From assembly GCA_001599715.1 (NCBI GenBank), contig BCHU01000001.1, positions 1,535,634-1,599,633 on the forward strand: a DNA stretch of 64,000 nucleotides. The letters run 5' to 3'. Shown piece after piece: positions 33,244 to 43,867 of this stretch. The stretch is from Phaeotremella fagi (Eukaryota > Basidiomycota > Tremellomycetes > Tremellales > Phaeotremellaceae). The position numbers and the translations under genes are program-made. Position 1 is the first letter of the stretch. Each line of letters begins with the position of its first letter. A model generated the notes under the pieces. It did not search any database. It was given only the letters and a program-made list of their open reading frames with translations, and was not told the DNA's origin.

Positions 33244-34701
33244 ATGGCTCAAGCAAAGATGTCAAGCGCTCTCCATATCTTCAACCTCCCGGCAATTCCA
33301 GAGGATTTAATCCTTCCACCTCTTCCCGAGATCACCGATCCTCATCTAGCAAAAACTGCAGTCACTCATCTCAGTGCTAGATATGGTCCCAGAGGTCGTG
33401 CCGTCAGATATCACGACGACGGGACTCAACAAGAAGATTATGAAAAGCTTGAACATGTTGGTGATGCTTTATTAGGTGAGTGGTTGGAGCTACCAATTCG
33501 AAATGCGAGCACTAACCAGCACCTTCATTTTTGTAGGAGCGGTCGTTACTTGTCTCTTACACGACCTCTATCCGTTCCTTTCACAAGGTTCTGCAACAGT
33601 AAGTTCCTGCCATCTTGTTAGATTCAGCCATCTTCAAAAAAGTTGACCCGTTTACGGTGGACAGACACTCAAACACAACCTCGTTAACAATTATCTCCTC
33701 GCCCAAATCTCCACTAGATACGGTCTGCCCCCGAGATTGATCGCGAACGCAGCTTCCTATCATGTCACCAAGACTCAACAGAAGACTAAGGCGAGTTTAT
33801 TCGAGGCACACATCGCCGGGGTTTTCTACTCTTATCTCCAAACTGAGATTACTCGTGGTCCCAGCACCATTTCAGTCATTATTCCTGGACAAGGGAAAGG
33901 TGAAGATGGAGATGAGATCATGGAGGATGACTTGGGTGAAGATGAGCAACGACCAGGGGAGACAGATGATGACGATGTTGTCGCCTCAGGCGAAATCGAA
34001 ATGGAACCTTCAAAGAGTTCTGCAATCTCTGCCCCTCAAGGTGAATTAACGGTCGATTCCATTCTTGAACAGTATAGACCAATTCGTAGATGACAACGAC
34101 ACAATGTTAACTTTAACTGACGTCTTGACAGTTGACCCTCAAGCCATCAAAATCGAAACCACCTCTGAAAAACCTCAAGACATCAATAACCCTCGATCAA
34201 GTCCTGTCTCCAGACCATCAAGATCCTCCAACAACAGCTCCGATCCATCAAGTCTCACACTCAAGGCTTCTCCAAACAGACCAACCCGAGGTCAAGCATT
34301 CGATTACATCGATAAATGGCTTCGTCCACTGTACATTCCCCTAGCTGAATGGGGATTAGAAGAATTACGAAAAGAAGAAGCACGTTTGGGAGTCGAGATT
34401 GGTGATGACGTTAGAACAGTTGGAGCGAGAGGTGTTTTGAGTCAACATGTTATCGATAAGATGAGAGGTCCACCACCTAGATACGAGGAGTTTGATGATG
34501 GTAAAGGTTCTTGGAGAGTTATTTGCACTGTTCGTAACAAGATGGGAGAGCAGTGGTGAGTTGACGATTTGGACTCTGTTGAATTTGAATCCATGCTGAT
34601 GAAGTTCCCCTAGGACCGCTGAAGCCTCTCGACCGACCAAGAAAGCCGCCGCTGCTGTTGCTGCTTACGAGGTCTGCCAACAACTTCGTTTGGATATCTG
34701 A
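33244..34701 (+). CDS. RNase III (one catalytic domain plus dsRNA-binding domain)
   Basis: ATG at 33244 and TGA at 34699-34701. Exons join YEKLEHVGDALL-GAVVTCLLHDLYPF (RNase III signature with catalytic Glu and Asp), LKHNLVNNYLLAQISTRYGL and KTKASLFEAHIAGVFYSYL (second catalytic Glu). An acidic linker (about 33900-34010) and a Ser/Pro linker follow. The intron 34041-34077 restores frame as APQ-DQFVDDNDT. The C-terminal dsRBD runs PPPRYEEFDDGKGSW to PTKKAAAAVAAYEVCQQL. One RNase III domain plus one dsRBD, without helicase or PAZ, is the Rnt1 layout rather than canonical Dicer. Rnt1 cleaves pre-rRNA 3' ETS and sn/snoRNA precursors; some fungi use such proteins as Dicers. The signature has LEHVGDALL where most have LEFLGDALL. 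Confidence 0.85.
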
Positions 34702-35005
34702 TACCATCGCCAACCATCATTCAGGGATCCAGCAACACCCTCAACAAGACCAAACCATCAACTTTATTCCTACTAGATCATAGTCTGTCATTACGCTCTA
34801 ACATCTATAGATAATCCACGTTCATTATATCAGTATTTCAAATATCCTAGAATCAAGTGATACCTCTTACATTGTATATCCCTAAATCCCGCATGTCTCA
34901 TCGATATCCTTCAATGTTAAAATCATAGTTCGTCTCCTTTCTGTATGACGTAGTGAAGAAACCAAAGTTTCATATGACCCAGTCATGATGTTATAACTCT
35001 CATAA
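34702..35005. other. Convergent 3' gap (304 bp)
   Basis: 3' flanks of the RNase III gene and the 35.0-35.5 kb gene. Nothing notable is seen. Confidence 0.5.
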
Positions 35006-35479
35006 TCAACCAGATGTCCCTGACCCAGACCCCTCCAATCGAAGAGAACCAATCAACTCCCTCCATCGTTTAGCCCTCCCCTCCCTCCCCAAACAAACTT
35101 CAACCTCAGAAAGTATCTCCAAACATTCAATCCTAAGTCTAATATATTCATTAACCAAATCGTCCTCACCCCCACCCAAACCATCCTTCCCATGAACCTT
35201 GGTAAAACGTCTAACAAACCCCGAACATTGAGTATTAACAATCCCCAATTCCGCTTCACAATTGACGTAATCACCAACCAAGAAGTAATTCTTTGAAAGC
35301 GTTAATCTGAGTTTAAGGATTTCTATCTCATCTACGTTGGAGGGGGTCGGGGTCGGGGTGTTGGTTGATAGATGTAATTTCGCACTTAGGAGTGAAATTT
35401 TCTCTTTTGGGTCGGTGGTTTTGGCTAGTAATCCGTTGATTAGGTTTAGGTTTAGGAGGGGTGAGGAGAGGATTGACAT
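35006..35479 (-). CDS. Hypothetical protein, 157 aa, helical
   Basis: ATG at 35479 (MSILSSPLLNLNLINGLLAK) and stop at 35006, single exon. Predicted helices alternate: KEKISLLSAKLHL, VDEIEILKLRLTLSKNYFLVGDYVNC, YIRLRIECLEILSEVEVCLG. A helical hairpin pattern with Ala/Leu/Tyr spacing hints at a TPR-like scaffold, with a Gly/Ser tail. I recognise no orthologue. It lies upstream of UBE2S's 3' end on the same strand and is convergent with the RNase III gene. Confidence 0.55.
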   Translation of the reverse strand: MSILSSPLLNLNLINGLLAKTTDPKEKISLLSAKLHLSTNTPTPTPSNVDEIEILKLRLTLSKNYFLVGDYVNCEAELGIVNTQCSGFVRRFTKVHGKDGLGGGEDDLVNEYIRLRIECLEILSEVEVCLGREGRAKRWRELIGSLRLEGSGSGTSG

Positions 35480-35854
35480 TGTTTTTGCTGTTTGTTGAGA
35501 TCGTTTTGTTGTTTTACTTGATGATGGTTTTTGATATCGAGATTAGATGCGAATTGGCAAAAATAACCTCGGGAGGCTTTTGGTTCCGTTTCTTGTTTAC
35601 TTACACAGATCGACCAATTACATGCAGACTGAGAGTCACAAGACACCACCACCACGTCAACAGACTCCAGTGGACACAGCAAAAATATACATGAAACCTA
35701 TAAGGCAAGAAACCAAAAAGAAACCATGTACGGAAAGACCAAGGGGCAAAAAGGTACCTACTCCCTGAACGATACTGAATAAAAAAGACTGAATTGACTG
35801 AATGAATGTAATGTCCATATCCCCTACTCAAGCTAAGCGTGACCTAAACAATCC
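35480..35854. other. Intergenic gap (375 bp)
   Basis: Promoter of the 157-aa gene and 3' flank of UBE2S. Open frames here lack recognisable features. No repeat or RNA gene is seen. Confidence 0.45.
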
Positions 35855-37043
35855 CTATAACCTCTTCAATCCTCTCTTAGCTTTACTAGCACCATTCGTC
35901 ACTTTAGCCCCACCAACCACTTTACTAGGAACAGTTTTAACGGTCTTCAACGGAACTTCTGTAATCGTGTCGTCCTGGACAATGGCGGGACTTTGGACTT
36001 GTTGGGCATTGGGTTGTAAAGGTGATGGACGACTTGTGGCTGTTGTAGATTGAGATTGGGATTGTTGGTTTGATGTTGAGGAGGTTGTTGAGGATGAGGA
36101 ATGGGGTGGTCTTGATTGGGTTGGTTGAGGTTGGAGAGAGGTTGAGGGTTTGGATGATGAGGTGGTATCTCTGAATTCGGGAGGGGGGATCTGAAGGGAG
36201 TCAGCTTTATTCTTCGTCCTTCGCAAATTATAAGCTGACCTTTGGAGTTGCATGGATACCCGTTATAAGCTTGGCATACTATGAATCGTTAACACCACTG
36301 TCGTCTGACTTTCAATCAAAGACCTACCTTGCAGTACCCATCATAATCAGCCAGTAACTGTTTCCCAGCTTCCTCATCCAAAGCACTTTCAGGATTAGGG
36401 TAAATTAAAAGACATTTAATAGTCTAAACCCAATATACATGTCAACATCACCCAGATCACACGACAATAAAAAGTGAAGATAACCTACAACCAAGACGTG
36501 ACCAACACCGTATTCCTTCTTCCAAGATTTCTTCAGCGTATCCACACAGATTTCACCAGTTTTTGACATGTTGGGATGGAAAATTTTGGTCATCATTGTA
36601 CCTAATCTTTCGGTTAGTTGTTTGAACCACTCGAAATTTAATTTAACTGAACATACATTTCGGTGGTAGATTTGGATATTCTGGACCGAAATCGAATCTA
36701 ATTCTAAAATATCCACCTTCATAAGGAGTACCAGCTAATCACAAATCAGTAAATTATAACATGAACACCAAAACGTATCGATCCCAACACCCGATCAAGA
36801 GATCTCATCAAACCAAGATCGGAACCAAACAAAACAAACAACATCGCGACTTACATGGACCTTGTACCCAACCCTCTAAAGCTGAGATATCATCTTCGTC
36901 CACGACTATTCTTACACCTTCTGGTGGATCTGATCGTAGAGTTACGATTTCGCGTGATAGCAGACGGAGAGCTTGGGGTGTGAGTGACTGGTGTTTTGGG
37001 TCAGTTTTGGTGGAGGTGGACGCGTTTTCCAGTGGCTTACCAT
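35855..37043 (-). CDS. UBE2S: UBE2S-type ubiquitin-conjugating enzyme (E2)
   Basis: The start ATG (37041-37043) is immediately followed by a donor (gtaagc), so the coding part of exon 1 is the start codon alone. Exon 2 gives [17 protein letters not shown] and [20 protein letters not shown]. Further exons give [40 protein letters not shown] (catalytic Cys), [33 protein letters not shown] and [13 protein letters not shown]. The intron 36191-36239 joins IHATPK to IPPPEFRD in frame. A long Ser/Thr/Gln-rich linker ends in [14 protein letters not shown]. The PNPESALxEEAG block and the basic tail ending in Arg-Leu match UBE2S, whose LR tail docks on the APC/C and which extends Lys11-linked chains (family knowledge). 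Ordinary E2s lack both. The gene has six short introns. Confidence 0.88.
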
Positions 37044-37613
37044 GAAGGATGAATTGAGATGAGATTGAGGTGTGAGTGATAGATGAGGTGTGGGATGTGA
37101 TATATGGATGTAGGATGGTTCAAGTCGATTTATATGTATGAACTAGAATATTATCTGTCATTCAGTATTGTAGATCATTCAACCAACCATGCACTCTACC
37201 ACTCATTCACAACAAGCCACTAACGTAAGGTAAACAAACAAAACGCCGACCTCTGAAAACAAAACACCGAACGAGGCAGATGGCAATCAACTCAGGAATT
37301 CACGAAGCAGTAGATGGGAATGCCAAGGACGATGAAATGTCACGTCAGTTCGATATTCTATCTTTCGAATATAGCATGCCAAGTTGAGCCTCAAGATTCT
37401 CTTCCGGACCAATTCCAGTAAACATGTCAATCCGGTTTCCCCAAAACTTAATCTGGCAACTTGATGAGTGCTTATACTTTGTTGAATTTTTCAGAGAGCC
37501 CTTGAAATATCTCATCGAAAATCGTCGTGTTACACGAACGTGATAATACTGTTTCATAAACGTAATCATTTCCTATGAATACATGACCCCCCAAAAAACC
37601 ATACAACCTTCGA
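37044..37613. other. Intergenic gap (570 bp)
   Basis: Promoter of UBE2S and 3' flank of the small secreted protein. No convincing ORF, RNA gene or repeat is seen. Confidence 0.45.
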
Positions 37614-38160
37614 CTATGGAGTGTTAAATTCGTAAAGGTAGGATTCGGCGATACCAGGAGCGGCCGTGTCGAGGTCGTATTGAGAATTGAAAGCTTGTGA
37701 ATAGATAGCACATTGATATGTATCCGAACTGTCGTCTAGATATTGTAAATCGAACGATTTACGGCCAGAAGTGTTGTCCGTGTCTGAAGCGCATTGAGCC
37801 AAAGCTTGATTCGGAGTAAATGCTCCAGAACCATAAGTGAGTGTCCTTAATGGTGCGTCTGAATAACAATAACAACAATTTTTTTTTTCATTCAGTCAAG
37901 CATCACCTGATATCAACATAATTAATGATAGACCTACAACTTGGTTTCAAAGCGTAGCCAGAAGCAACTTGTTGGTATACAACGTATGAGTCTGCAGGTG
38001 GGTTGCCCGATGGAGAGCTTCTCTTTCGATGTGTTCGACTAGCATTTCTGATGACTGAATCTCGAGTTGCTTGTTTGAGTGGTTTGATACCTGTTGGTGT
38101 AGCCGTTACCATAGACGACACCGCCAGCAAACAAGTGATGGAGACGTAAGAAAGTAGCAT
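37614..38160 (-). CDS. Small secreted protein with Kex2 site, PAN-like mature domain
   Basis: ATG at 38160 starts MLLSYVSITCLLAVSSMVTA, a signal peptide. A short pro-region ends at THRKRSS, a dibasic Kex2-type site. One intron (about 37860-37935) joins ALKPS-YAPLRTLTYGSGAF. The mature part of about 110 residues contains NQALAQCASDTDNTSGRKSF, QYLDDSSDTYQCAIYSQAF and ESYLYEFNTP, and ends at 37614. The spacing C...SF...YxC-x-IYS resembles small fungal PAN/apple-like secreted proteins. It is expected outside the cell or in the wall. Function is unknown; this is an effector-sized secreted protein in a yeast of unknown lifestyle. Confidence 0.68.
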
Positions 38161-39024
38161 GATTGTTAGGTTATAGTATGAGTTAGAGAAAGAACATCAA
38201 CAACAAACAAACTCCTTTATATAACTTTGTACGATGCATGGTCCTTATGTCAGATCTGCAGCCATTTCATGCGTACAAACAAACAAAAACCGAAATTCCA
38301 ATTCCGTAAAATACAAAAGCCAAGAAATAGTGCCTGATTTCAGATTAGGCTTATATCAGATCAGGACCCAGCCGAAATACAGGGATTCCAATGAATAGAT
38401 TAATAAATTACCCAATTTTTCACAAACCGATGAGTCGACATCGATGTTGACCACTAAGTTCTCTTTGCATGGGGCAGGCTAGAAAGACGTAAGAGCTGGA
38501 ATTAACAGTCAACAAATGTACAGTATTTTCTTTAATATTTTCCTTTTTTTCTTTACGCCAATTTTGATGACCAACTTTCTAGCTCTCTGGAAAGTCTTCT
38601 CTACAGAGCGCAAATCACAAATCCAATCTCAAGATCAGGAAAAGGTGATTCAGATTGAGAGCTTACCATTTGGATTCAAGCAACCCTGGATTCATGCATA
38701 GATTGAATCTTCGAGTGGCACTTCATTGTTCGCTGAAGGCATCCACTTGATAGCTATTATTTCAACAGTAATGGTAAAAGACAAAACGATTGTTTGAACA
38801 CATTCAAAGAATTTATTCTCAAATTTGAAGATTCTGGTATACTGCCTATACATCTCCCAAAACTACTGGGCGTGACCGAAAAAGCGAAAACACAGTGGAC
38901 GAAGACAATCCCGATCCAGAGGTCTTCGTAGAGTACAATTGAGGCGGTGCCGATTCGGCATACAATGTACGATTGTTATCGCTACTAATTACCTCGCTAC
39001 TAACCACAACCAACCCGAATCAGA
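38161..39024. other. Divergent intergenic region (864 bp)
   Basis: Lies between the secreted-protein gene and the F-box-like gene. An ATG-started open frame at 38516-38701 would encode 61 residues with one hydrophobic span (NIFLFFFTPILMTNFLAL), but it is AT-rich, low-complexity and unsupported. No RNA gene or repeat is seen. Confidence 0.4.
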
Positions 39025-40433
39025 ATGGATATGGATCACAAAACCATCCCAACTCTTCAGAACCTAACGCCAGAACTACTTCAACACATAGGGAGGTTTC
39101 TCGATGACGATGTAAAAATCCCGTTGCCTTCATTCCATCCTCAATGGAAAAGTATGAATCCAGAGATCAACTCGACGACTCAGAAAGATCTCCTGTCACT
39201 TCGTAGCATTTGTTCACAACTTCGTGAAGCTATCTCCTTTGTTGGACATCATATTGTGATCAAAGCAGAATCTATTACTGCTGATACAGAAATTCCGGAA
39301 AAGATCGCCTTAGCTACTCGGTGAGTCACCTGTGTGAACCCTCACCATTTTTACGCTTATCACGAAAATAAGTCGACTTCGACTTGTAGTGTGCTACGAT
39401 CACTTGAACCCCGTCAAACTCGATTGGAAATCTATCGAAACCTTCATGAACAGATTGATCAACCTAGAAGAATTAGATATCGCAGTCAGCGAGAAAGGTT
39501 TTACCGAACGATCACGTCAACCAATCGAGGTGGATTTCACAACTTTCAAACCTTGTCTACCCAAACTCGAATCGATTCAGATCATCACTCCAGATCGTTG
39601 GTATGAAATGCTTCCATTTGATCTTATGGAACTAGCTCGACAGTGTCTCCACATCAGTATGCCTTACTCATTGCTTTGTCTTCTTCTTCGAGTAGTGGAT
39701 CCAGAAGATACCGAGGACGAACTCTCAATCGAAATGCCAGCAAATTCAATTTTCACTCATATGGAAACAGGACTTTTCAGACCTCAAAGAGATTTCATGA
39801 TTTTATCGGAAAACTTTCCTAACCTTCAAATCATGCATTTCCTTTTTGAGGGGAACAACGTTACAGTGGAAGATGAAGATGATGAGGACGATTTTTGGGA
39901 TGGAGAGGATGAAGAGTCGGAAGAAGCGGAGAATGAATATGACAAGAGGTTCATGAACATGAATGGATGGCATTATGATCTCGTAAGTGCTTCCCAGACA
40001 GGATGCGGGTTTCATAATTCACCCCGTTAACCGTTAACTCCAGCAAACCATTTCTCGTCTTTTAAATCAATTCCCAAAACTCGAAGAAATCGATTTGGCA
40101 GCTACCATAAAATCCAATCTTAAATGCCGATACACCATCGATTCCTGTCAAAAAAGTCCCATCCGTTTCCAACAACAACAGAACGAACGACTCGTGCCAG
40201 GGAAATATGTACCTGGAGAAGATGAGAAGGAGTTGTTAGATCTTTTGGCCAATTGTTCAAAAGCTTTATCACAATTTTGTCCTTCTCTTCAGAGGATCTT
40301 TTGGTGGATGCATGATGAAGAAAACTTCACTTATGCTGTTACGGAGGCTGTGAGAGACAAGAATGATGGTCGTGAGGAATGGGGGTTTCCTTTTGAGCCT
40401 TTAGGTGTGACTTATGATTATGTTGATCTATAG
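39025..40433 (+). CDS. F-box-like protein with acidic insert
   Basis: ATG at 39025 (MDMDHKTIPTLQNLTPELLQ). The N-terminal LTPELLQHIGRFLDDD is F-box-like, and LLSLRSICSQLREAISFV fits the second and third F-box helices. Intron 39321-39371 uses an upstream acceptor and gives ATR-RLRLVVCYDHLNP in frame. A second intron near 39982-40043 joins WHYDL-QTISRLLNQFP. The middle has leucine-rich alternation (LINLEELDIAVSEKG, LPKLESIQIITP, FPNLQIMHFLF) resembling degenerate LRRs. A strongly acidic stretch follows (EDEDDEDDFWDGEDEESEEA). Stop TAG is at 40431-40433. Such proteins usually recruit substrates to SCF ubiquitin ligases. Basidiomycetes carry many poorly conserved F-box/LRR proteins, and I know no orthologue. 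Confidence 0.65.
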
Positions 40434-40572
40434 TTTATGAATGTGAGGATGTTGAGGAACCATCAGCGTGTTCATGTTCTTTGAACTCCCAAGTCTAAAA
40501 CTCAATTCATACTGATACAAAACTCTTCGAATGCCAAAAACTACAAATGTATGATACAACCACTTAACCTCT

Positions 40573-41842
40573 CTATCGTTTTCTGCCTTTCTTCTGTCCA
40601 GCTTTTCCTTCACTTGACGAAAGGCCCATCTTAACAACACAAAAGGGACAATACCAAGATTCTGGTAATTCACCGACCATATCGACACATTTGACGTGGA
40701 ACTGTATAAATCCATCAGTTAACAATCCCATCAAAAGATTAAGATAAGCACTTACCCATTCAAATTCACAATCTTCGTTATCACAACCAATCATCTCACC
40801 GTGCGATTTCTGTCGACAACTGCAATAGAGCGTGTTGTCCTCTTCACCAGCTACCTCCTCGACAGGTTCTGAATCGCCATCGGCATCAGCGTCAGTAGAT
40901 TGTGAATAACTTCTTTCTGCCCGACGTCTTTTATATGTATGATTGCCGTGTGAAGAGTGTTGAGAAGGATGAGAACGGGTTGAACCCATGTGATTTCGAT
41001 GGATTGGGCCGGACGGTGGAAGCATTGAAGTAGGTGGGTGGGTGATATGGGCGTGAGAGAAGGCTGCGGAAGGTAGAGGGAGAGGTAGAGCGTTGGGTTT
41101 GCGCTCTGATAAATCGCGTCAGTTGACTTATACAACAGACACAGTGAAATATCAACTCACTCCTGATCTTGCCATCCGTTCCACTGCCTAACCCACCAGG
41201 AGGTAAAAGAACTTCCATTCCTCCCATCTCCCCAAAACCCAATTTCCCTTGTTGCTCAATCTCCAACTCTTCAATATCAATCCCACCAACTTTTTTCCAT
41301 TCAGATCTCCCCCTTTCCCTAGCACGATTAACGATCCTTTCCAATCGTTGAGCGAGTTTAACTTTTTCTTCCTGTAAGATGTGAACTTTAACCCATTCCG
41401 CTTGTATTTTCGTTAGACCTTGGGCGTCCTTTTGACTGAGATGGGCGATAGGGAGTGGTGCACCTGGAACTAAGGGGAGTTGAAAGGATGGTGTTGATGA
41501 TCCACTTGCTGAATTGTTGTTACGAAGATGTTTGACGAGTGCAGTGTGTCGCGTGTTGATTCTCGTGAGCAGTTCTAAATTGTTATTGCAGTTAGCCAAT
41601 AAACCAAAGGAATGTGTGGAAACTGCTTACGGTTCACCCTAGCGTCTTTCTCTTTTATCTCATCCATCAGAAATACAACTTCTCCATTAAGATTGTCTAA
41701 AGCTACCAAAATCTTTGTCAGCAAATACATCGTTACTCCCTAATCAAGTGGACCCACAACTTATGAATTCTGATGCAACATGAGCTGCTTCTTCAGCGTT
41801 GAAATCATCACGAACGTGAAGCGTTGGTGCTGCCGCTGCCAT
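40573..41842 (-). CDS. ING-family PHD-finger protein
   Basis: ATG at 41842 (MAAAAPTLHVRDDFNAEEAA) and stop at 40573. The N-terminal ING helical region includes LDNLNGEVVFLMDEIKEKDA, LLTRINTRHTALVKHL and QEEKVKLAQRLERIVNRARE. A His/Ser/Pro-rich linker and a basic stretch (KRRRAERSYS) follow. The PHD finger reads LYCSCRQKSHGEMIGCDNED, then CEFEWFHVKCVDMVGELPES and WYCPFCVVKMG, with the Cys4-His-Cys3 ligands intact. The tail GQKKGRKR is basic. ING PHD fingers bind H3K4me3 and tether histone acetyltransferase or deacetylase complexes (Yng1, Yng2 and Pho23 in yeast); which complex cannot be told from this sequence. Several short introns are present. Confidence 0.9.
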
Positions 41843-42359
41843 GATGACTTATATTTCTTCTTGAATATAAGGCAGAATGGAAAATAAATCAAGAGCGAAG
41901 ACAGCAAAAACAACAATTCAACGTCTCGAGTGGCAAACGGAATTATACGGCTTTTGTTGTTGAGGCGTGGCGCATTAGAGCGTCTGAGTGACCCTATGGT
42001 GAAACAGAAGACGAAATTAGTGAAAATCGTACAGTCGTGCTGTGATGTTCAAGAGTTCCTTCTCTCTCCATAAAAGATAGAGTATGTTACCTTGCTCATT
42101 TCACTTGAAAGGATGAAGGGGAGCTAAGTATTTGCTCCATTCTCTCAAAGGTGGATTGCGGAATTTCATAGTGGAATTTCAGCGTTTGTCAATTCATCTT
42201 GATGATAAATGTCCTATTCCAGTCGCAGCCTTTGCACTGGTCATCAATTCATCTTTTGTGAGGAGTTCAATTGAAACATATGACATCTCGCGATGTACCC
42301 AGCCATACTGAGATGTGATTAAACCTAACGTGACACTGCCCATCAACCTCTTCCTTTTC
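41843..42359. other. Intergenic gap (517 bp)
   Basis: Promoter of the ING gene and 3' flank of the next minus-strand gene. No ORF, RNA gene or repeat is seen. Confidence 0.45.
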
Positions 42360-42827
42360 CTATTCCTCTTCCTCATCGTCATCCTCTTCGGCTTCTGAGT
42401 AAGAATAATAAGAATTGACAAGCCACTTCCATATCCCTGTTAAGTTTTCTTCGATTCTGTAGAGAGTAGTTTCATCTAAATCTTCGAAATGACATCCATC
42501 CCTGTTATACCCTTTGCGGACACCGCTAAAACAAAACTTCAGAGCAGTGGAAATACCTGTTCTGACCGAATCAAAATCTTTCTCATCGAATCGAAAATCA
42601 GTCCCTGTATTCCTGATCTTGCTTAGCACCCAGTAAGAACGATACAGATTGAAAGTGATATCGCTTGCATTCTTGGTGTCGACTTGAGTCCCAACAAATT
42701 CGTCATCGTCGCTGTCATAGCTTTTATCAAAAGCGTCTATCATGGAGACCATATCATCAATCGCCTTCGTTAATCTCACCTTCAAATCCCAAGTGATATC
42801 TGTAAGCTTGATTGTACTGGTAGACAT
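42360..42827 (-). CDS. Hypothetical acidic protein, 155 aa
   Basis: I chose ATG at 42827 (MSTSTIKLTDITWDLKVRLT). The frame stays open upstream to about 43115 and contains other ATGs, so the start is uncertain. The protein is mostly helical: VRLTKAIDDMVSMIDAF, ITFNLYRSYWVLSKI, TGISTALKFCFSGVRKG, IEENLTGIWKWLVNSYY. It ends in a Glu/Asp run (EAEEDDDEEEE). No signal peptide, membrane span or known motif is seen. I do not recognise the family. Confidence 0.5.
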   Translation of the reverse strand: MSTSTIKLTDITWDLKVRLTKAIDDMVSMIDAFDKSYDSDDDEFVGTQVDTKNASDITFNLYRSYWVLSKIRNTGTDFRFDEKDFDSVRTGISTALKFCFSGVRKGYNRDGCHFEDLDETTLYRIEENLTGIWKWLVNSYYSYSEAEEDDDEEEE

Positions 42828-43381
42828 TCTGGCTGGATTGTTATCAATTGATTGATGTACAGTATGCGTTGATAATGTAAAGAAAGAAGAAGTGGGAGGA
42901 TTTATCATAGAGAAATACATTGAGTGAATTGGCGGTCCTTCTCTTTCTATGTATAAAGGAGACTTGATGTGGGACAAATGGTTTGAAAGGAGATTCTTGC
43001 TCTCTTGTTTGGAAAAAGTGAACTGTGGAGCCAATGAAGCTCTTTTCGCTGGTTGGATTTTCGACTCATTCAGTAGGCACGTCAAGTCAATGAGAATTGT
43101 GTATCCGTTGTACAATATATTGTAGTGATATGAGATCTACTTGTACACCCAATCATTGTTTCTATGTTCCAACTCCAGCAAGACTGTCCCATTGGCTTTG
43201 AAAGTGATTTCATTTCGTCGAGTCACTTAGTGCTTCTTATTTACCCTCATGCAACTTTTCAAGCAGTTTGTATCACATAACCATTACTACATCCACGTTT
43301 GCATACCTTATACTGAATCCTAATCTACTGTACAGTCGTTCTATGCCCATCCTCATCCCTGTATTTATCCTCATTCACCGA
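42828..43381. other. Intergenic gap (554 bp)
   Basis: Upstream flank of the 155-aa gene, possibly including more of its coding region, and 3' flank of the coiled-coil gene. Nothing else is recognised. Confidence 0.4.
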
Positions 43382-43867
43382 TCACTCTCTTCTGCTTTGT
43401 TTCGCCTCATTTATATAAGCCTTTGCCGGCGCTCCCAACCACATCGTGACCTCCTGAAATGAATTCAAAGTAGTAAACAATTTAGAAGACTCTGCGCGAA
43501 GTTTGAGCAACTTATCGAGATTTTCTTCTAGAACATCTGGTTGATCAGAAAGAGGAATACTAGCAGCCTTCTTGGAGACCTCGTCGAACTCTTTCTCAAC
43601 TTGTTTTAGGGATGTGGTAAGCCCTAAAAGACTCTCATTTATCGAAAGCAAATCTGTATGTATTCCTTCTTCGGATGTTTCGACTCTTCCCAAAAGACTA
43701 TAAGCCGTGTCTAATTGGGATAAGGATTCGATAATCAATGAGATACCAGAGGGATTGTATTGTTCGGTTTGGATTAGAGAGGCCGAGCTTGCTTTGAGAG
43801 CGTTTCTGACTGAACGTATCTTCTCTTTGAATTCGGGACTAACGCTTGGAAATGTGACCAGAGACAT
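43382..43867 (-). CDS. Hypothetical coiled-coil protein, 161 aa
   Basis: ATG at 43867 (MSLVTFPSVSPEFKEKIRSV) and stop at 43382, single exon. Nearly the whole protein reads as heptad-rich helices: FKEKIRSVRNALKASSASLI, LIIESLSQLDTAYSLLGRV, LLGLTTSLKQVEKEFDEVSK and LDKLLKLRAESSKLFTTLNS. The C-terminal WLGAPAKAYINEAKQ is amphipathic. The small all-helical form is like subunits of kinetochore, BLOC or tethering complexes, but I cannot assign one. Confidence 0.55.
   Translation of the reverse strand: MSLVTFPSVSPEFKEKIRSVRNALKASSASLIQTEQYNPSGISLIIESLSQLDTAYSLLGRVETSEEGIHTDLLSINESLLGLTTSLKQVEKEFDEVSKKAASIPLSDQPDVLEENLDKLLKLRAESSKLFTTLNSFQEVTMWLGAPAKAYINEAKQSRRE

Noticed and set aside
36191..36253. 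Reading straight through into VSL-stop at the UBE2S C-terminus
   Set aside because: This would truncate the protein, whereas a GT-AG intron of 49 nt restores a frame ending in KRGLKRL, matching the family tail.
38516..38701. 61-codon plus-strand frame with one hydrophobic span
   Set aside because: Low-complexity, AT-rich, no homologue recognised and no splice or context support.
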